Of a DNA stretch of 51,328 nt, positions 26,688 to 34,744 are shown in pieces. The notes under the pieces were generated by a model. It did no database searches and was not told the DNA's origin. It worked only from the letters and a program-made list of their open reading frames with translations. Position 1 is the first letter of the stretch. The number at the start of each line of letters is the position of its first letter. The stretch spans positions 1 to 51,328 of the forward strand of contig JAZNNI010000019.1 in NCBI GenBank assembly GCA_045580145.1, read 5' to 3'. The DNA comes from UBA1738 sp045580145 (GTDB taxonomy: Bacteria; Bacillota; Clostridia; UBA1381). The position numbers and the translations under genes were made by a program.

Positions 26688-26742
26688 GCCCGTGAAGTAT
26701 TTTGAAATGTCAACGGGCGGTGACACTTTAGTCACTTTCACC
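26688..26742 (-). promoter_or_regulatory. Two adjacent hairpins in the dacF 5' leader
   Basis: On the - strand GGTGA...TCACC (26742-26719) is directly followed by GCCCG...CGGGC (26718-26688), the second extended by TGA/TCA. The second stem ends a few bases before the AAAGG ribosome binding site, so it could affect initiation. The first begins about where transcription should start. It matches no riboswitch I recognise. Confidence 0.45.
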
Positions 26743-26746
26743 TTTA

Positions 26747-26775
26747 ATTATACATAAAACGAAAGGATTTTGCAA
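26747..26775 (-). promoter_or_regulatory. Sigma-A promoter of dacF homologue
   Basis: Read on the - strand, TTGCAA (26775-26770) and TATAAT (26752-26747) are 17 bases apart. The start would be near 26740, leaving a leader of about 70 bases. Confidence 0.85.
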
Positions 26776-26822
26776 TAAATATAAGAAAATTTGTAAAAAA
26801 GTATAGAAAAAAATAAAATTTA

Positions 26823-26831
26823 TGATATACT
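26823..26831 (+). promoter_or_regulatory. Possible extended -10 promoter of comEA
   Basis: TGATATACT matches an extended -10 element about 34 bases before the comEA start. No clear -35 box is present, so this is tentative. Confidence 0.4.
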
Positions 26832-26864
26832 TATACTATACATATAGTTTTGCGAGGGATATTT

Positions 26865-27221
26865 TTGAAAAAATTACAGAAACGTTATTATATATTAATT
26901 GTTATGGTTGCCATAGCTGCTACAACGATTTTGAGAGAGTATAATACTGTATCGTTTGAAATAGTGAAGAATTCAACTGCATATGCACCGGAAAGTGATG
27001 AACCAGTAAATATTGAATATGCATCGGACAAGGTTAATATAAATACGGCTGATGCACGACTTTTAGACACTCTTGACGGAATTGGACAAGTTACGGCGGA
27101 AAGGATAATAACTCATCGAATAAAAAATGGAAAATTTGAAGTGGTTGAGGATATAATGAAGGTAGAAGGAATTGGTGAGAAGACCTTTGATGCTATAAAG
27201 GAAGATATTGTAGTTAAATAA
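26865..27221 (+). CDS. comEA: ComEA-like helix-hairpin-helix DNA-binding protein
   Basis: The 118-residue protein has an N-terminal membrane anchor (about 7-25), a short linker and a C-terminal pair of helix-hairpin-helix motifs (NINTADARLLDTLDGIG and VEGIGEKTFDAI). This is the layout of ComEA, the surface receptor for transforming DNA. The start is TTG at 26865, supported by GAGGG six bases upstream; another TTG at 26850 is too early. No comEB or comEC is adjacent, so it is a detached gene, but dprA elsewhere in this window gives it a functional partner. It is divergent from the dacF homologue. Confidence 0.85.
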   Translation: MKKLQKRYYILIVMVAIAATTILREYNTVSFEIVKNSTAYAPESDEPVNIEYASDKVNINTADARLLDTLDGIGQVTAERIITHRIKNGKFEVVEDIMKVEGIGEKTFDAIKEDIVVK

Positions 27222-27264
27222 ACTATTTTGAGAAAAAAATGAATCGAAGGGAGTAAATATAGGA

Positions 27265-27945
27265 ATGAAAATATTAGTTGTTGATGATGAAAAGCTGTTA
27301 GTGAAAGGGATAAAGTATAATTTAGAGCAGGAGGGCTATCAGGTTGTCACTGCTTTTGACGGTGAAGAGGCAGTCAACCTTGCAAAAGACAGCAGCATTA
27401 ATCTTATCTTACTTGACGTAATGCTTCCTAAGATGGACGGATTGACTGCCTGCAGAACAATCAGAGCATTTTCAGATGTCCCGATTATTATGCTTACAGC
27501 ACGCGGTGAGGATATTGACAAAATTTTAGGTCTTGAATATGGTGCGGATGACTATATCACCAAGCCGTTTAACATACGTGAGGTAACGTCAAGAATTAAG
27601 GCGATTTTAAGACGTGTAAATCCTGCACCAAAGGCGGATAATGATATATTTGTTTCGGGAGATATTACTCTTGATTATAATTTCAGGCGTGTGAGTATAA
27701 AGGGGAACGTGATTGAACTTACGGGCAAGGAATTTGAACTGGTTGACCTGTTTGTCAAAAATCCTGGTCGTGTGTATACAAGAGAAAATCTGCTTGATAT
27801 AGCGTGGGGTGTGGATTATCCCGGCGATGTCAGAACAGTTGACGTTCATATAAGGCGTCTGCGTGAAAAAATAGAGGAAAATCCGGCAGAGCCTCTTTAC
27901 ATTAAGACAAAATGGGGAGTTGGTTACTATTATAAGAAAGATTAA
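27265..27945 (+). CDS. OmpR/PhoB-family response regulator
   Basis: The 226-residue protein has a receiver domain (1-115) with the acidic pocket VVDDE, phosphoacceptor D51 in LLDVMLP, T78 in MLTARG and the lysine of DDYITKPF. A C-terminal winged-helix DNA-binding domain (about 128-224) ends with VDVHIRRLREKIE and WGVGYYY. It overlaps the histidine kinase gene and forms a two-component system with it. The signal and targets are unknown. AAGGGAG lies upstream of the ATG. Confidence 0.95.
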   Translation: MKILVVDDEKLLVKGIKYNLEQEGYQVVTAFDGEEAVNLAKDSSINLILLDVMLPKMDGLTACRTIRAFSDVPIIMLTARGEDIDKILGLEYGADDYITKPFNIREVTSRIKAILRRVNPAPKADNDIFVSGDITLDYNFRRVSIKGNVIELTGKEFELVDLFVKNPGRVYTRENLLDIAWGVDYPGDVRTVDVHIRRLREKIEENPAEPLYIKTKWGVGYYYKKD

Positions 27946-29368
27946 AGACTTTTTATATTCTATGCGTGTTAGTATGATGGCGACATATGTTGCTGTCATA
28001 CTTATTTCTCTTATACTCCTCAGTGTGTATATATTAGGGGCTTTGACTGATAGTCTGTATAGCTCGGACAGAGTTAAACTGTTTGCAAAGGCGAATATAA
28101 TATCTGACCTTATAACAACGACGGAGGATATTACAGACGATACAAGATATAGCATAAGTCAAATACTTTCGGGAAGTAATATGCGGAGTATAATTGTTCG
28201 TACAGATTTTCGTGTATGCTTTGATTCAAATGAAGATTCGGATATGCTTGGAAAGGTAATTATCCGTGAGTCTATTAATGAATGTATCAAAAAAGGAGAA
28301 CAGGCATCGTCGATAAAAGTAGACGAAAATGGCTCAACGATGATGTCAGTTTCAGTACCTCTTATATCAGGCGGAAAGGTTGTAGGCGCAGTATACGTTG
28401 TTCAGTCGCTTACCGATGCGGATACAACCATTAAAAATATCCGAAAGAATCTTATAATATTTTCAATAATCATAAGTATTTTAGTTGCTATGCTGAGCTT
28501 GGGGTTGTCTTTGATGACAACAGCTCCTATTGACAACTTTATTTCTGTGTCAAAGGAAATATCAAAGGGTAACTTTAATATAAAAGCAAAGGAACGAGGC
28601 CCAGCAGAGCTTGTAGAGATGGCGAAGGCGCTTAACTATATGTCGGCAGAGCTTGACGATTATGAACAGAACCGGAAGAAGTTTGTTTCGGATGTGTCGC
28701 ATGAACTTAAAACACCTCTTGCAACGATTAAGCTTATATGCGACAGTATTGTTACAACGGATAATCCTGAGCCTGAAATGATACAGGATTTTCTTGGTGA
28801 TTTAAGCGATGAGGTTGATAGATTAACACGTATAGTAGAAAGACTTTTGACCCTTACAAAGATGGATTCAAATCAAAATAGTGCCTCACTTACACCTGTG
28901 GATTTTGAGGTTATGATTAGTGCTATTGTAAGAAAGCTCTCGCCAAATGCCGAGGCAAAGGATATTGTTTTGTATACTGACTACGACGCGTTGGGACTTG
29001 AGCCGATGATGTTGGATTATGATAAGATTTGGGAAGCAATCTATAATATCGTAGACAATGCAATCAAGTATACACCGGAGGGTGGATTTGTCAAGCTTGG
29101 ACTTGAGGAAAAAGGAAAAAGGCTTATAGTAACGATTGAGGATAACGGACCGGGAATACCTGATGAAGAAAAGGAAAAAATATTTGAACGTTTTTACCGT
29201 CTTGATGATTCGCGTACGAGGGATACCGGAGGAACAGGGCTTGGTCTTGCCATTGCAAAGGAAGCTGTCCTTTTACACGATGGTGAAATCTCCGTTCAAA
29301 ACGCAGAAGCAGGCGGAAGTGTGTTCGTAATTACATTACCATATTCAGGAAACGAAACGGTTGTTTGA
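27920..29368 (+). CDS. Sensor histidine kinase (HAMP-HisKA-HATPase)
   Basis: The kinase has two membrane helices (about 19-43 and 172-197) flanking an extracellular sensor of about 125 residues. A HAMP linker follows, then the HisKA domain with phosphorylated H261 in SDVSHELKTP and an ATPase domain with NIVDNAIKYTPEGG, DNGPGIP and GTGLGLAI. The start is uncertain. A TTG at 27920 overlaps the regulator gene but has GGGGAG right against it, and an ATG at 27962 lacks a ribosome binding site. Coupled initiation near the regulator stop is likely. It forms one operon with the response regulator and the GerMN protein. Confidence 0.92.
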   Translation: MVTIIRKIKDFLYSMRVSMMATYVAVILISLILLSVYILGALTDSLYSSDRVKLFAKANIISDLITTTEDITDDTRYSISQILSGSNMRSIIVRTDFRVCFDSNEDSDMLGKVIIRESINECIKKGEQASSIKVDENGSTMMSVSVPLISGGKVVGAVYVVQSLTDADTTIKNIRKNLIIFSIIISILVAMLSLGLSLMTTAPIDNFISVSKEISKGNFNIKAKERGPAELVEMAKALNYMSAELDDYEQNRKKFVSDVSHELKTPLATIKLICDSIVTTDNPEPEMIQDFLGDLSDEVDRLTRIVERLLTLTKMDSNQNSASLTPVDFEVMISAIVRKLSPNAEAKDIVLYTDYDALGLEPMMLDYDKIWEAIYNIVDNAIKYTPEGGFVKLGLEEKGKRLIVTIEDNGPGIPDEEKEKIFERFYRLDDSRTRDTGGTGLGLAIAKEAVLLHDGEISVQNAEAGGSVFVITLPYSGNETVV

Positions 29369-29386
29369 TGAGGAAAGGATAAATTT

Positions 29387-30298
29387 ATGAGAAAAAATAA
29401 TAAGATAGTGTGGATAATAATCCTTTTCCTTACTGTAGCTACAGTTTTGTTTGGTATTTCGAGCCGTGATAGTGAGGAAAATGTCAAAGAAGTAAGCCTT
29501 TATTTTTTGAATCGTGACAGCTCGGCGTTTGCTGTTGTTGATAAAACGATTGATGCAGAAAATGATGGTGAGATTTATAGAAAGGTTGCCGAGGCTCTTA
29601 TGAAAGGACCGAGCAACAAAAATTATACACCGGTTGTTGGAAAGGATGTCAAATTAAATCGCATAAGTAATGATGGTGGAAATCTTACCGTTGATTTTTC
29701 AAAGGAATATCAGGGTACTGAACTTTTAAAAACATATGCGGTGATTAAGACATTTTCAAAGCTCCAAAATGTAAGGCAAGTACGTATAACGGTGGAGGGG
29801 AAGGATATTTATGCCGGCGACGGAATGCCGCTCGGATTTGTAAAGAGTGATGAAATAAATACCGAGTGGGATGACGACTGTGCAACAGGATTAAGGTTAT
29901 ACTTTGCAAATACCGATAAAGATGCTCTTGTTATGGAATACAGGCAGATTAATATCACAGATACTCAGCCGATTGAGCAGTATATAGTAGCCGAGCTTAT
30001 CAAAGGACCCAAATATAAAACCAGTACAAAGCTTTTAAGTCAGGATACGGGCATAATATCTGTGGAAACGACAGACGGAACTTGCTATGTGAACTTCAAA
30101 CAAGACTTTATTGATAAAAATATCTCATCTGCGGACTTGGGAAGATTGATTATATACTCTATTGTAAATTCACTTACAGAGCGAGATAATGTAAACAATG
30201 TTCAGTTTTTGATAGATGGAAAGAAGACAGAGAAATTTGGGGATATGAACATAAGTGAGCTGTTTTTAAGAAATGAAGATTTAATTGAAAAGCCATAA
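29387..30298 (+). CDS. Membrane-anchored protein with two GerMN domains
   Basis: The 303-residue protein has an N-terminal membrane segment (about 7-24, no lipobox Cys) and two GerMN domains. The first (about 35-150) includes AEALMKGPSN and LTVDFSKEY. The second (about 165-300) includes VAELIKGP and CYVNFKQDF. GerMN domains occur in the germination protein GerM and in LpqB, the lipoprotein encoded beside the MtrAB two-component system of Actinobacteria. Its position straight after a histidine kinase suggests a similar accessory sensor role, which is an inference. A strong terminator follows. Confidence 0.87.
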   Translation: MRKNNKIVWIIILFLTVATVLFGISSRDSEENVKEVSLYFLNRDSSAFAVVDKTIDAENDGEIYRKVAEALMKGPSNKNYTPVVGKDVKLNRISNDGGNLTVDFSKEYQGTELLKTYAVIKTFSKLQNVRQVRITVEGKDIYAGDGMPLGFVKSDEINTEWDDDCATGLRLYFANTDKDALVMEYRQINITDTQPIEQYIVAELIKGPKYKTSTKLLSQDTGIISVETTDGTCYVNFKQDFIDKNISSADLGRLIIYSIVNSLTERDNVNNVQFLIDGKKTEKFGDMNISELFLRNEDLIEKP

Positions 30299-30299
30299 T

Positions 30300-30326
30300 A
30301 AAAGTGCGGGAAGTCCCGCACTTTTT
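30300..30326. terminator. Bidirectional terminator between GerMN gene and apbE
   Basis: AAAAGTGCGGG at 30300-30310 pairs perfectly with CCCGCACTTTT at 30315-30325 around AAGT. T runs lie on both strands. It overlaps the apbE stop codon. Confidence 0.95.
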
Positions 30327-31287
30327 AATTGATAAATTCATATTTGTAGGAAAATGTATTTTGTCTAAAAATGTCTTCAAGACTCTTTGAAAAATAGACA
30401 GTGTCGTCGGTAACTAAAATGCCGCGTACGTTGTATTTTTTCAAAAGTTCAATGCCTTCGTCGAGTCCTGCTACAAAAATTGCAGTAGACAGGCAATCAG
30501 CAAGTGTCGCATTTTCGGAAACTACTGTAACAGAACGAAGACCGCTTTTTGAGGGGTATCCTGTTTTGGGGTCAATTATGTGATGATAACGGATGCCGTC
30601 CTTTTCAAAATATCTTTGGTAGTCGCCCGATGTTATAACGGCAAGGTTTTCAGCAGTAATTACTCCTATTAGTTCATTTTCGTTCTTTGGGTCTTGTATG
30701 CCTATCTTCCAGTTTTCACCCGTTGATTTTTTGCCAAGTGCGTAGGCATTTCCGCCCAAATTTATCATTGCAGAGCTTACGCCGTTTGATTTTAGTATTT
30801 CTGCAACGCGGTCTGTTATATATCCCTTAGCAACAGCACCTAAGTTGAGGGTATTTTCTTTGTGTGTTTCTTTGATTGCCTCTGTTATGTCAGGAATAGT
30901 TCCCTGATTGTTTTTTATATCCCATAAATTTATAAGCGGGTTTAAGTAAACAGAGAAATATTCGGGATTTTCCTTTGTGAATGACTTTCCAAAATCAATG
31001 ACTCTTTGTGCGTCAATAGAAAAAGAAACATTTTCGCCCGCATTAAACTTAGATAAGCTGCTGTCTTTGTTATGGGCAGAAAGCTCTGTATCCATCTGCT
31101 TTATATAATTTTCAACTTCATTAAGAAGAGTTTTGTTATTTGTAACTGCAGTTATTTCACAAATAGTGTCAAGGGTGTCTGTAAGGGTTAATTTGTATTC
31201 CTTTGGCTTGGTTTTTCCAATTAAAAATACTGACAAAACCGTTAATAGAATAATCCCATATAAAATAAGTCGATTTTTCTTGCTCAT
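30325..31287 (-). CDS. apbE: FAD:protein FMN transferase (ApbE)
   Basis: ApbE attaches FMN covalently to threonines in flavoproteins such as Rnf and Nqr subunits. The 320-residue protein has NLGAVAKGYITDRV near residue 150, INLGGNAYALG and HHIIDPKTGYPSKSG, which bind FAD and magnesium. Many ApbE proteins are lipoproteins, but here the N-terminal hydrophobic segment (about 7-23) has no lipobox cysteine, so it is probably held by a signal anchor. No Rnf/Nqr genes are in the window. GGAGG lies eight bases before the ATG, which directly follows the rbgA stop codon, so the two are co-translated. Confidence 0.93.
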   Translation of the reverse strand: MSKKNRLILYGIILLTVLSVFLIGKTKPKEYKLTLTDTLDTICEITAVTNNKTLLNEVENYIKQMDTELSAHNKDSSLSKFNAGENVSFSIDAQRVIDFGKSFTKENPEYFSVYLNPLINLWDIKNNQGTIPDITEAIKETHKENTLNLGAVAKGYITDRVAEILKSNGVSSAMINLGGNAYALGKKSTGENWKIGIQDPKNENELIGVITAENLAVITSGDYQRYFEKDGIRYHHIIDPKTGYPSKSGLRSVTVVSENATLADCLSTAIFVAGLDEGIELLKKYNVRGILVTDDTVYFSKSLEDIFRQNTFSYKYEFIN

Positions 31288-32142
31288 TTATATATCCTCC
31301 GGTTTTTCCAGAGTTATTTTTCCTATTTTGCATCCGCGGAGTTCGTCTAAGAGTATGTTGGCGGCACGTTCGGTGTCGATTTCGCCTCCTGATATGACGC
31401 ATCCTCTTTTTTTGCCGATGTATTCAAGGATTTCATAGCCTTTTAAATCGGAGATGTCATCAAGTTTGTATCTTAGGCATAAAAGTTCCTGATAATTATC
31501 GCGCAAGTATTCAAGCAAGGAGTGGCATAAAAGCTCAACCTCCATTATTTCGTCCCGAATAGCACCTGTGTATGCAAGATTTACAGCTACCTTCTGGTCT
31601 TCAAACTTTGGCGGTAGAATACCGGGAGTATCTAAAAGCTCAAGACCGTCTTTTAAACGTATCCATTGCTTTGTACGGGTAACTCCGGGACGGTCGCCTG
31701 TTTGGGCAGAGGCTTTTCCGGCAAGCTTGTTGATAAGTGTTGACTTGCCGACGTTTGGTATGCCGACCATCATCACCTTGACGCCCCTGTTCATTCCTTT
31801 TTCCTTTGCCTTTTCAATCTTGTCCTTTATAAGCTCACGGCAGGCAGGAGCAATCTTATTTATTCCCATACCGGTAGAGCAACTGATGGGAATAACTTTT
31901 ATTCCGTTTTTTGCATACCACGCTGTCCACTTGTCTGTTACAGAGCTGTCAGCCAAATCGTATTTATTCATTACGACAAGTCTTGGCTTTCCTGCAACAA
32001 TATCGTCAAAATTCGGATTTCGCCCTGAAAAAGGAATTCTTGCATCAAGTATTTCCACGACAACGTCGATATTTTTAAGATTTTCTTCGATCATACGGCG
32101 TGTTTTCGCCATATGCCCCGGATACCATTGTAAATTCTGCAT
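31288..32142 (-). CDS. rbgA: Ribosome biogenesis GTPase RbgA (YlqF)
   Basis: RbgA is needed for late assembly of the 50S subunit. The 284-residue protein begins MQNLQWYPGHMAK and has permuted G motifs: NKYDLAD near residue 59, the P-loop GIPNVGKSTL from residue 127 and DTPGILPPKFED. The C-terminal domain is the expected ANTAR-like region. GAGGTGA is close to the ATG. A hairpin with a modest T run separates it from lepB upstream, so it may be transcribed by read-through. The rplS-lepB-rbgA order is conserved in Firmicutes. Confidence 0.95.
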   Translation of the reverse strand: MQNLQWYPGHMAKTRRMIEENLKNIDVVVEILDARIPFSGRNPNFDDIVAGKPRLVVMNKYDLADSSVTDKWTAWYAKNGIKVIPISCSTGMGINKIAPACRELIKDKIEKAKEKGMNRGVKVMMVGIPNVGKSTLINKLAGKASAQTGDRPGVTRTKQWIRLKDGLELLDTPGILPPKFEDQKVAVNLAYTGAIRDEIMEVELLCHSLLEYLRDNYQELLCLRYKLDDISDLKGYEILEYIGKKRGCVISGGEIDTERAANILLDELRGCKIGKITLEKPEDI

Positions 32143-32156
32143 ATTTCACCTCGTAT

Positions 32157-32185
32157 AAAACAGGCAGGTTTTCTAACCTGCCCTG
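32157..32185 (-). terminator. Terminator or attenuator between lepB and rbgA
   Basis: On the - strand GGCAGGTT pairs with AACCTGCC around AGAA and is followed by TGTTTTAT. The short T run suggests partial termination, which would lower rbgA and apbE relative to lepB. Confidence 0.75.
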
Positions 32186-32189
32186 AATT

Positions 32190-32870
32190 TTATTTTGTTT
32201 TTCCAAATGCGAAGAATGGCCAGATTCTAAGCTGAGACTTTCCTGAAATTGCATCTATCGGAACAAGTCCCAAATCAGCAGAACGCGAATCCTTGCTGTT
32301 TGGTCTGTTATCTCCCATAACGAAGACGTGGCCTTCTTCGACAGTAACAGGATAGTCGACGCGACCGTCTGTCATCCCTGTGATACCGGTATAGTATGGT
32401 TCATCAAGGACTTCATCATTGACAAGCACCTTCCCGTTTTTTATATCAACAGTATCACCTGGCATACCGATAATTCTTTTTACGTAATATCTGTGCTTTA
32501 GGTTTTCTGGAAGACTAAAATACTTAATGGTTTTTTCTAATTTATTTAAGTCCTTTCCTGTTGTTTCTTCATAATTTTCAAAGTATTCCTCTCTGTCTTT
32601 GTATGTTGAGTCGAGGATTATAATATCGCCTGCCTCAGGCTTATATCCTAATTTAGTAATTATAAGTCTGTCATTGTGAACAAGAGTAGGGTACATTGAC
32701 GGGCCGTCAACGCGTACGATATCAAAAATAAATGATTTTATAAAGAGAACGACGACAAGAGCAATTACTATTGTATATATCCATTCCCATACTTCTTTGA
32801 GCAGGTTGAAGCTACTTTCTTTTTCAGTAACACTGCCGGTATTCTCTGTATTTTCTATATTTTCTGCCAT
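32190..32870 (-). CDS. lepB: Type I signal peptidase
   Basis: LepB removes signal peptides from exported proteins. I place the start at the ATG at 32870, which GAGGTG precedes at about eight bases; an in-frame ATG at 32885 overlaps that site. The 226-residue protein has one N-terminal membrane helix (about 31-49), catalytic S58 in DGPSMYPTL, catalytic K131 in YYVKRIIGMPGDT, and the MGDNRPNSKDSR box. A charged Glu-rich N-terminal stretch precedes the membrane helix. It has its own promoter and is separated from rplS by a terminator. Confidence 0.95.
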   Translation of the reverse strand: MAENIENTENTGSVTEKESSFNLLKEVWEWIYTIVIALVVVLFIKSFIFDIVRVDGPSMYPTLVHNDRLIITKLGYKPEAGDIIILDSTYKDREEYFENYEETTGKDLNKLEKTIKYFSLPENLKHRYYVKRIIGMPGDTVDIKNGKVLVNDEVLDEPYYTGITGMTDGRVDYPVTVEEGHVFVMGDNRPNSKDSRSADLGLVPIDAISGKSQLRIWPFFAFGKTK

Positions 32871-32909
32871 ATTTAAACACCTCATACTATGTAATATTAA
32901 GCCATAATT

Positions 32910-32937
32910 ATTATATCATAATTGCAGATAAAATCAA
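32910..32937 (-). promoter_or_regulatory. Promoter of lepB
   Basis: On the - strand TTGATT (32937-32932) and TATAAT (32915-32910) are 16 bases apart. The -10 is preceded by TGA, an extended -10. Confidence 0.8.
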
Positions 32938-32946
32938 CAAACAAGC

Positions 32947-32969
32947 AAAAAGGGACATATAAATGCCCC
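32947..32969 (-). terminator. Terminator after rplS
   Basis: On the - strand GGGGCAT pairs with ATGTCCC (one G-U pair) and is followed by TTTTTG. It sits between rplS and the lepB promoter. Confidence 0.8.
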
Positions 32970-32997
32970 CCTTAAACTTAAATTTTGTCGAGAAAAG

Positions 32998-33351
32998 TTA
33001 GATTCTTTCCTTAACCTTAGCGGATTTACCAACTCTTTCACGGATATAGAAGAGTCTTGCACGTCTAACGCGACCTTTTCTTGAAATTTCGATCTTTTCA
33101 ATGATAGGTGAGTTAACAGGCCAAGTCTTTTCTACACCAACACCGTAAGAAAGACGTCTTACAGTAAATGTAGCACCGATTCCGCTACCCTGCTTTTTGA
33201 TAATTGTACCTTCAAACATCTGTGTTCTGGTACGGTTACCTTCGACTACCTTCTGATAAACCTTAACGTTGTTACCAACTACAAGTTCAGGTAAGTCTGT
33301 TCTAATCTGGTCTTTTGTTAAAGCACTAATGATTTCGTTTGAGTTCATCAT
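32998..33351 (-). CDS. rplS: 50S ribosomal protein L19
   Basis: L19 lies at the interface of the two ribosomal subunits. The 117-residue protein has the family core FEGTIIKKQGSGIGATFTVR and the C-terminal RRARLFYIRERVGKSAKVKE. It starts with two adjacent ATG codons; AAAGGAGG lies just upstream. It is transcribed alone from a strong promoter and ended by its own terminator. In many Firmicutes trmD and rimM lie upstream, but here the upstream gene is divergent spoIIP. Confidence 0.97.
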   Translation of the reverse strand: MMNSNEIISALTKDQIRTDLPELVVGNNVKVYQKVVEGNRTRTQMFEGTIIKKQGSGIGATFTVRRLSYGVGVEKTWPVNSPIIEKIEISRKGRVRRARLFYIRERVGKSAKVKERI

Positions 33352-33423
33352 CGTTGCCCTCCTTTATTTTCTTAGACGTTCGTGCCGACCAAGGCAGAGG
33401 ACCATCCGTAATATAACTAAGAC

Positions 33424-33452
33424 ATTATACCACTATTATTTGGAAAAATCAA
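33424..33452 (-). promoter_or_regulatory. Promoter and short leader of rplS
   Basis: On the - strand TTGATT (33452-33447) and TATAAT (33429-33424) are 17 bases apart, with TGG before the -10 making it extended. The leader of about 65 bases contains a small TGCC/GGCA hairpin at 33383-33396 and could be an L19-type autoregulatory leader, which I cannot confirm. Confidence 0.85.
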
Positions 33453-33547
33453 GTCTTTTTTTAAAAAATTTTAAATTGCCTGAAAGAGTCATAAATTATG
33501 GTGAAGACAAGTATTATTTATAAAGGACAAAAAGGAGATGCAGGGAC

Positions 33548-34621
33548 TTGATAAAAGGGACAAGAATGATTGTAATTACAAAGAATAAGGTTATCGCTGT
33601 CATAAGCCTTTTTTTGATGCTGATTACTTTTGTAGCAGTCATTCCGTTTGCCTTTAATGGTGAGAGTATTACTGCTTTTTCAAGCTATAAGGATATTTTA
33701 AATACTGAAATAATGCCTGCAAAGGAGAAAGAAAGTGTTGATGAGAAAGGGGAAAAAGGGAGTTTTTCAAGTAAAATTTTAAAACATTTTTTTGTACTTG
33801 ATAAAAAAGATATTGTCGGGACACCTGTGGCTTCGGTATCGCCTGAGCCAAGTGCTGAGCCAACCCCTATCGAGCCGGTTATTCAGTCGGAAAGTGTGAC
33901 CATTGATAAGGGGATGAAGGTTTCAAATGCCACTTCCTATAATGTAAATCCACAGGATTTTCTGGGACTGCCGCTTGGGTTTTCTCTTGATAATAACGGA
34001 CCTCAGGTTTTAATTATGCATACACATACGACGGAAAGCTTCAGTGAGGAAAGTTATGTCAGGGGTGCACCTGACAGAAATCTTGATGAGCAGAAAAATA
34101 TAACAGCTGTTGGAGCAGCTATGGCAGAGGTATTTAAAAAAAATGGTATTGGTGTAATTCACGACAAAACTGTTCACGATTACCCGTCGTATAATGGTGC
34201 TTATCAAAAAGCGGCAGCGACAATAAATAAAAATCTTGCAAATAATAAGGGAATAAAGGTGGTTTTGGACGTTCACCGTGACGGAATTACGAGGAGTGAC
34301 GGAACGAAGGTTAAGCTTGTAACCGATATAAACGGGCAAAAGACTGCGCAAATAATGCTGGTTGTGGGTACTGACGTAAATCTTACACACGCTCATTGGC
34401 GGGAAAATTTTAAATTTGCATCAAAAATTCAGGGGGAGGCGGCGGAAATGTTCCCATCACTTATGCGCCCGATTGATCTTCGGCAAGAACGATTTAATGA
34501 ACAGCTTACAAAAGGCTCGCTAATTGTCGAGGTCGGCTCAAACGGGAATACAATGGAGGAGGCAATCAGGGGCGGTGAGGCAATCGCAGAGGTAGTGTGC
34601 AGTGTGCTTAAGGGGGAGTAG
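33548..34621 (+). CDS. spoIIP: Stage II sporulation protein P
   Basis: SpoIIP is an amidase and endopeptidase that thins septal peptidoglycan during engulfment of the forespore. The 357-residue protein has a membrane anchor (about 16-36), a Pro/Ser/Glu-rich linker and the catalytic domain. Motifs are VLIMHTHTTESF near residue 155, VVLDVHRDG and VVGTDVNLTHAHWRENFKFA. The start is either TTG at 33548 (AAAGGAG ten bases upstream) or ATG at 33566 (AAAGGG seven bases upstream). The stop codon directly touches a 13-base repeat. Its presence shows the organism can form endospores or descends from one that did. Confidence 0.93.
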   Translation: MIKGTRMIVITKNKVIAVISLFLMLITFVAVIPFAFNGESITAFSSYKDILNTEIMPAKEKESVDEKGEKGSFSSKILKHFFVLDKKDIVGTPVASVSPEPSAEPTPIEPVIQSESVTIDKGMKVSNATSYNVNPQDFLGLPLGFSLDNNGPQVLIMHTHTTESFSEESYVRGAPDRNLDEQKNITAVGAAMAEVFKKNGIGVIHDKTVHDYPSYNGAYQKAAATINKNLANNKGIKVVLDVHRDGITRSDGTKVKLVTDINGQKTAQIMLVVGTDVNLTHAHWRENFKFASKIQGEAAEMFPSLMRPIDLRQERFNEQLTKGSLIVEVGSNGNTMEEAIRGGEAIAEVVCSVLKGE

Positions 34622-34634
34622 AAAAGAGCGGCAT
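34622..34634 (+). repeat. Left copy of 13-base direct repeat flanking a two-gene cassette
   Basis: AAAAGAGCGGCAT starts right after the spoIIP stop codon. An identical copy is at 36518-36530. Read together with the GTAG before it, it would complete the long arm of the terminator now found at the right end. Confidence 0.8.
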
Positions 34635-34652
34635 AAGAGTTGAAATATTAAA

Positions 34653-34712
34653 AAGTGTTGAATTCTACAATTTATTTAGATAATTGTAAAGTTCAACACT
34701 TATTGCCTTTTT
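34653..34712. terminator. Large hairpin terminator after the cassette gene
   Basis: AAGTGTTGAA at 34653-34662 pairs with TTCAACACTT at 34692-34701. An inner TACAATT/AATTGTA stem lies between them. T-rich sequence follows on both strands. It mainly serves the - strand gene that ends at 34745. Confidence 0.8.
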
Positions 34713-34744
34713 AAAACTAACCTTTTCACAAATAGTTTTAGAGT

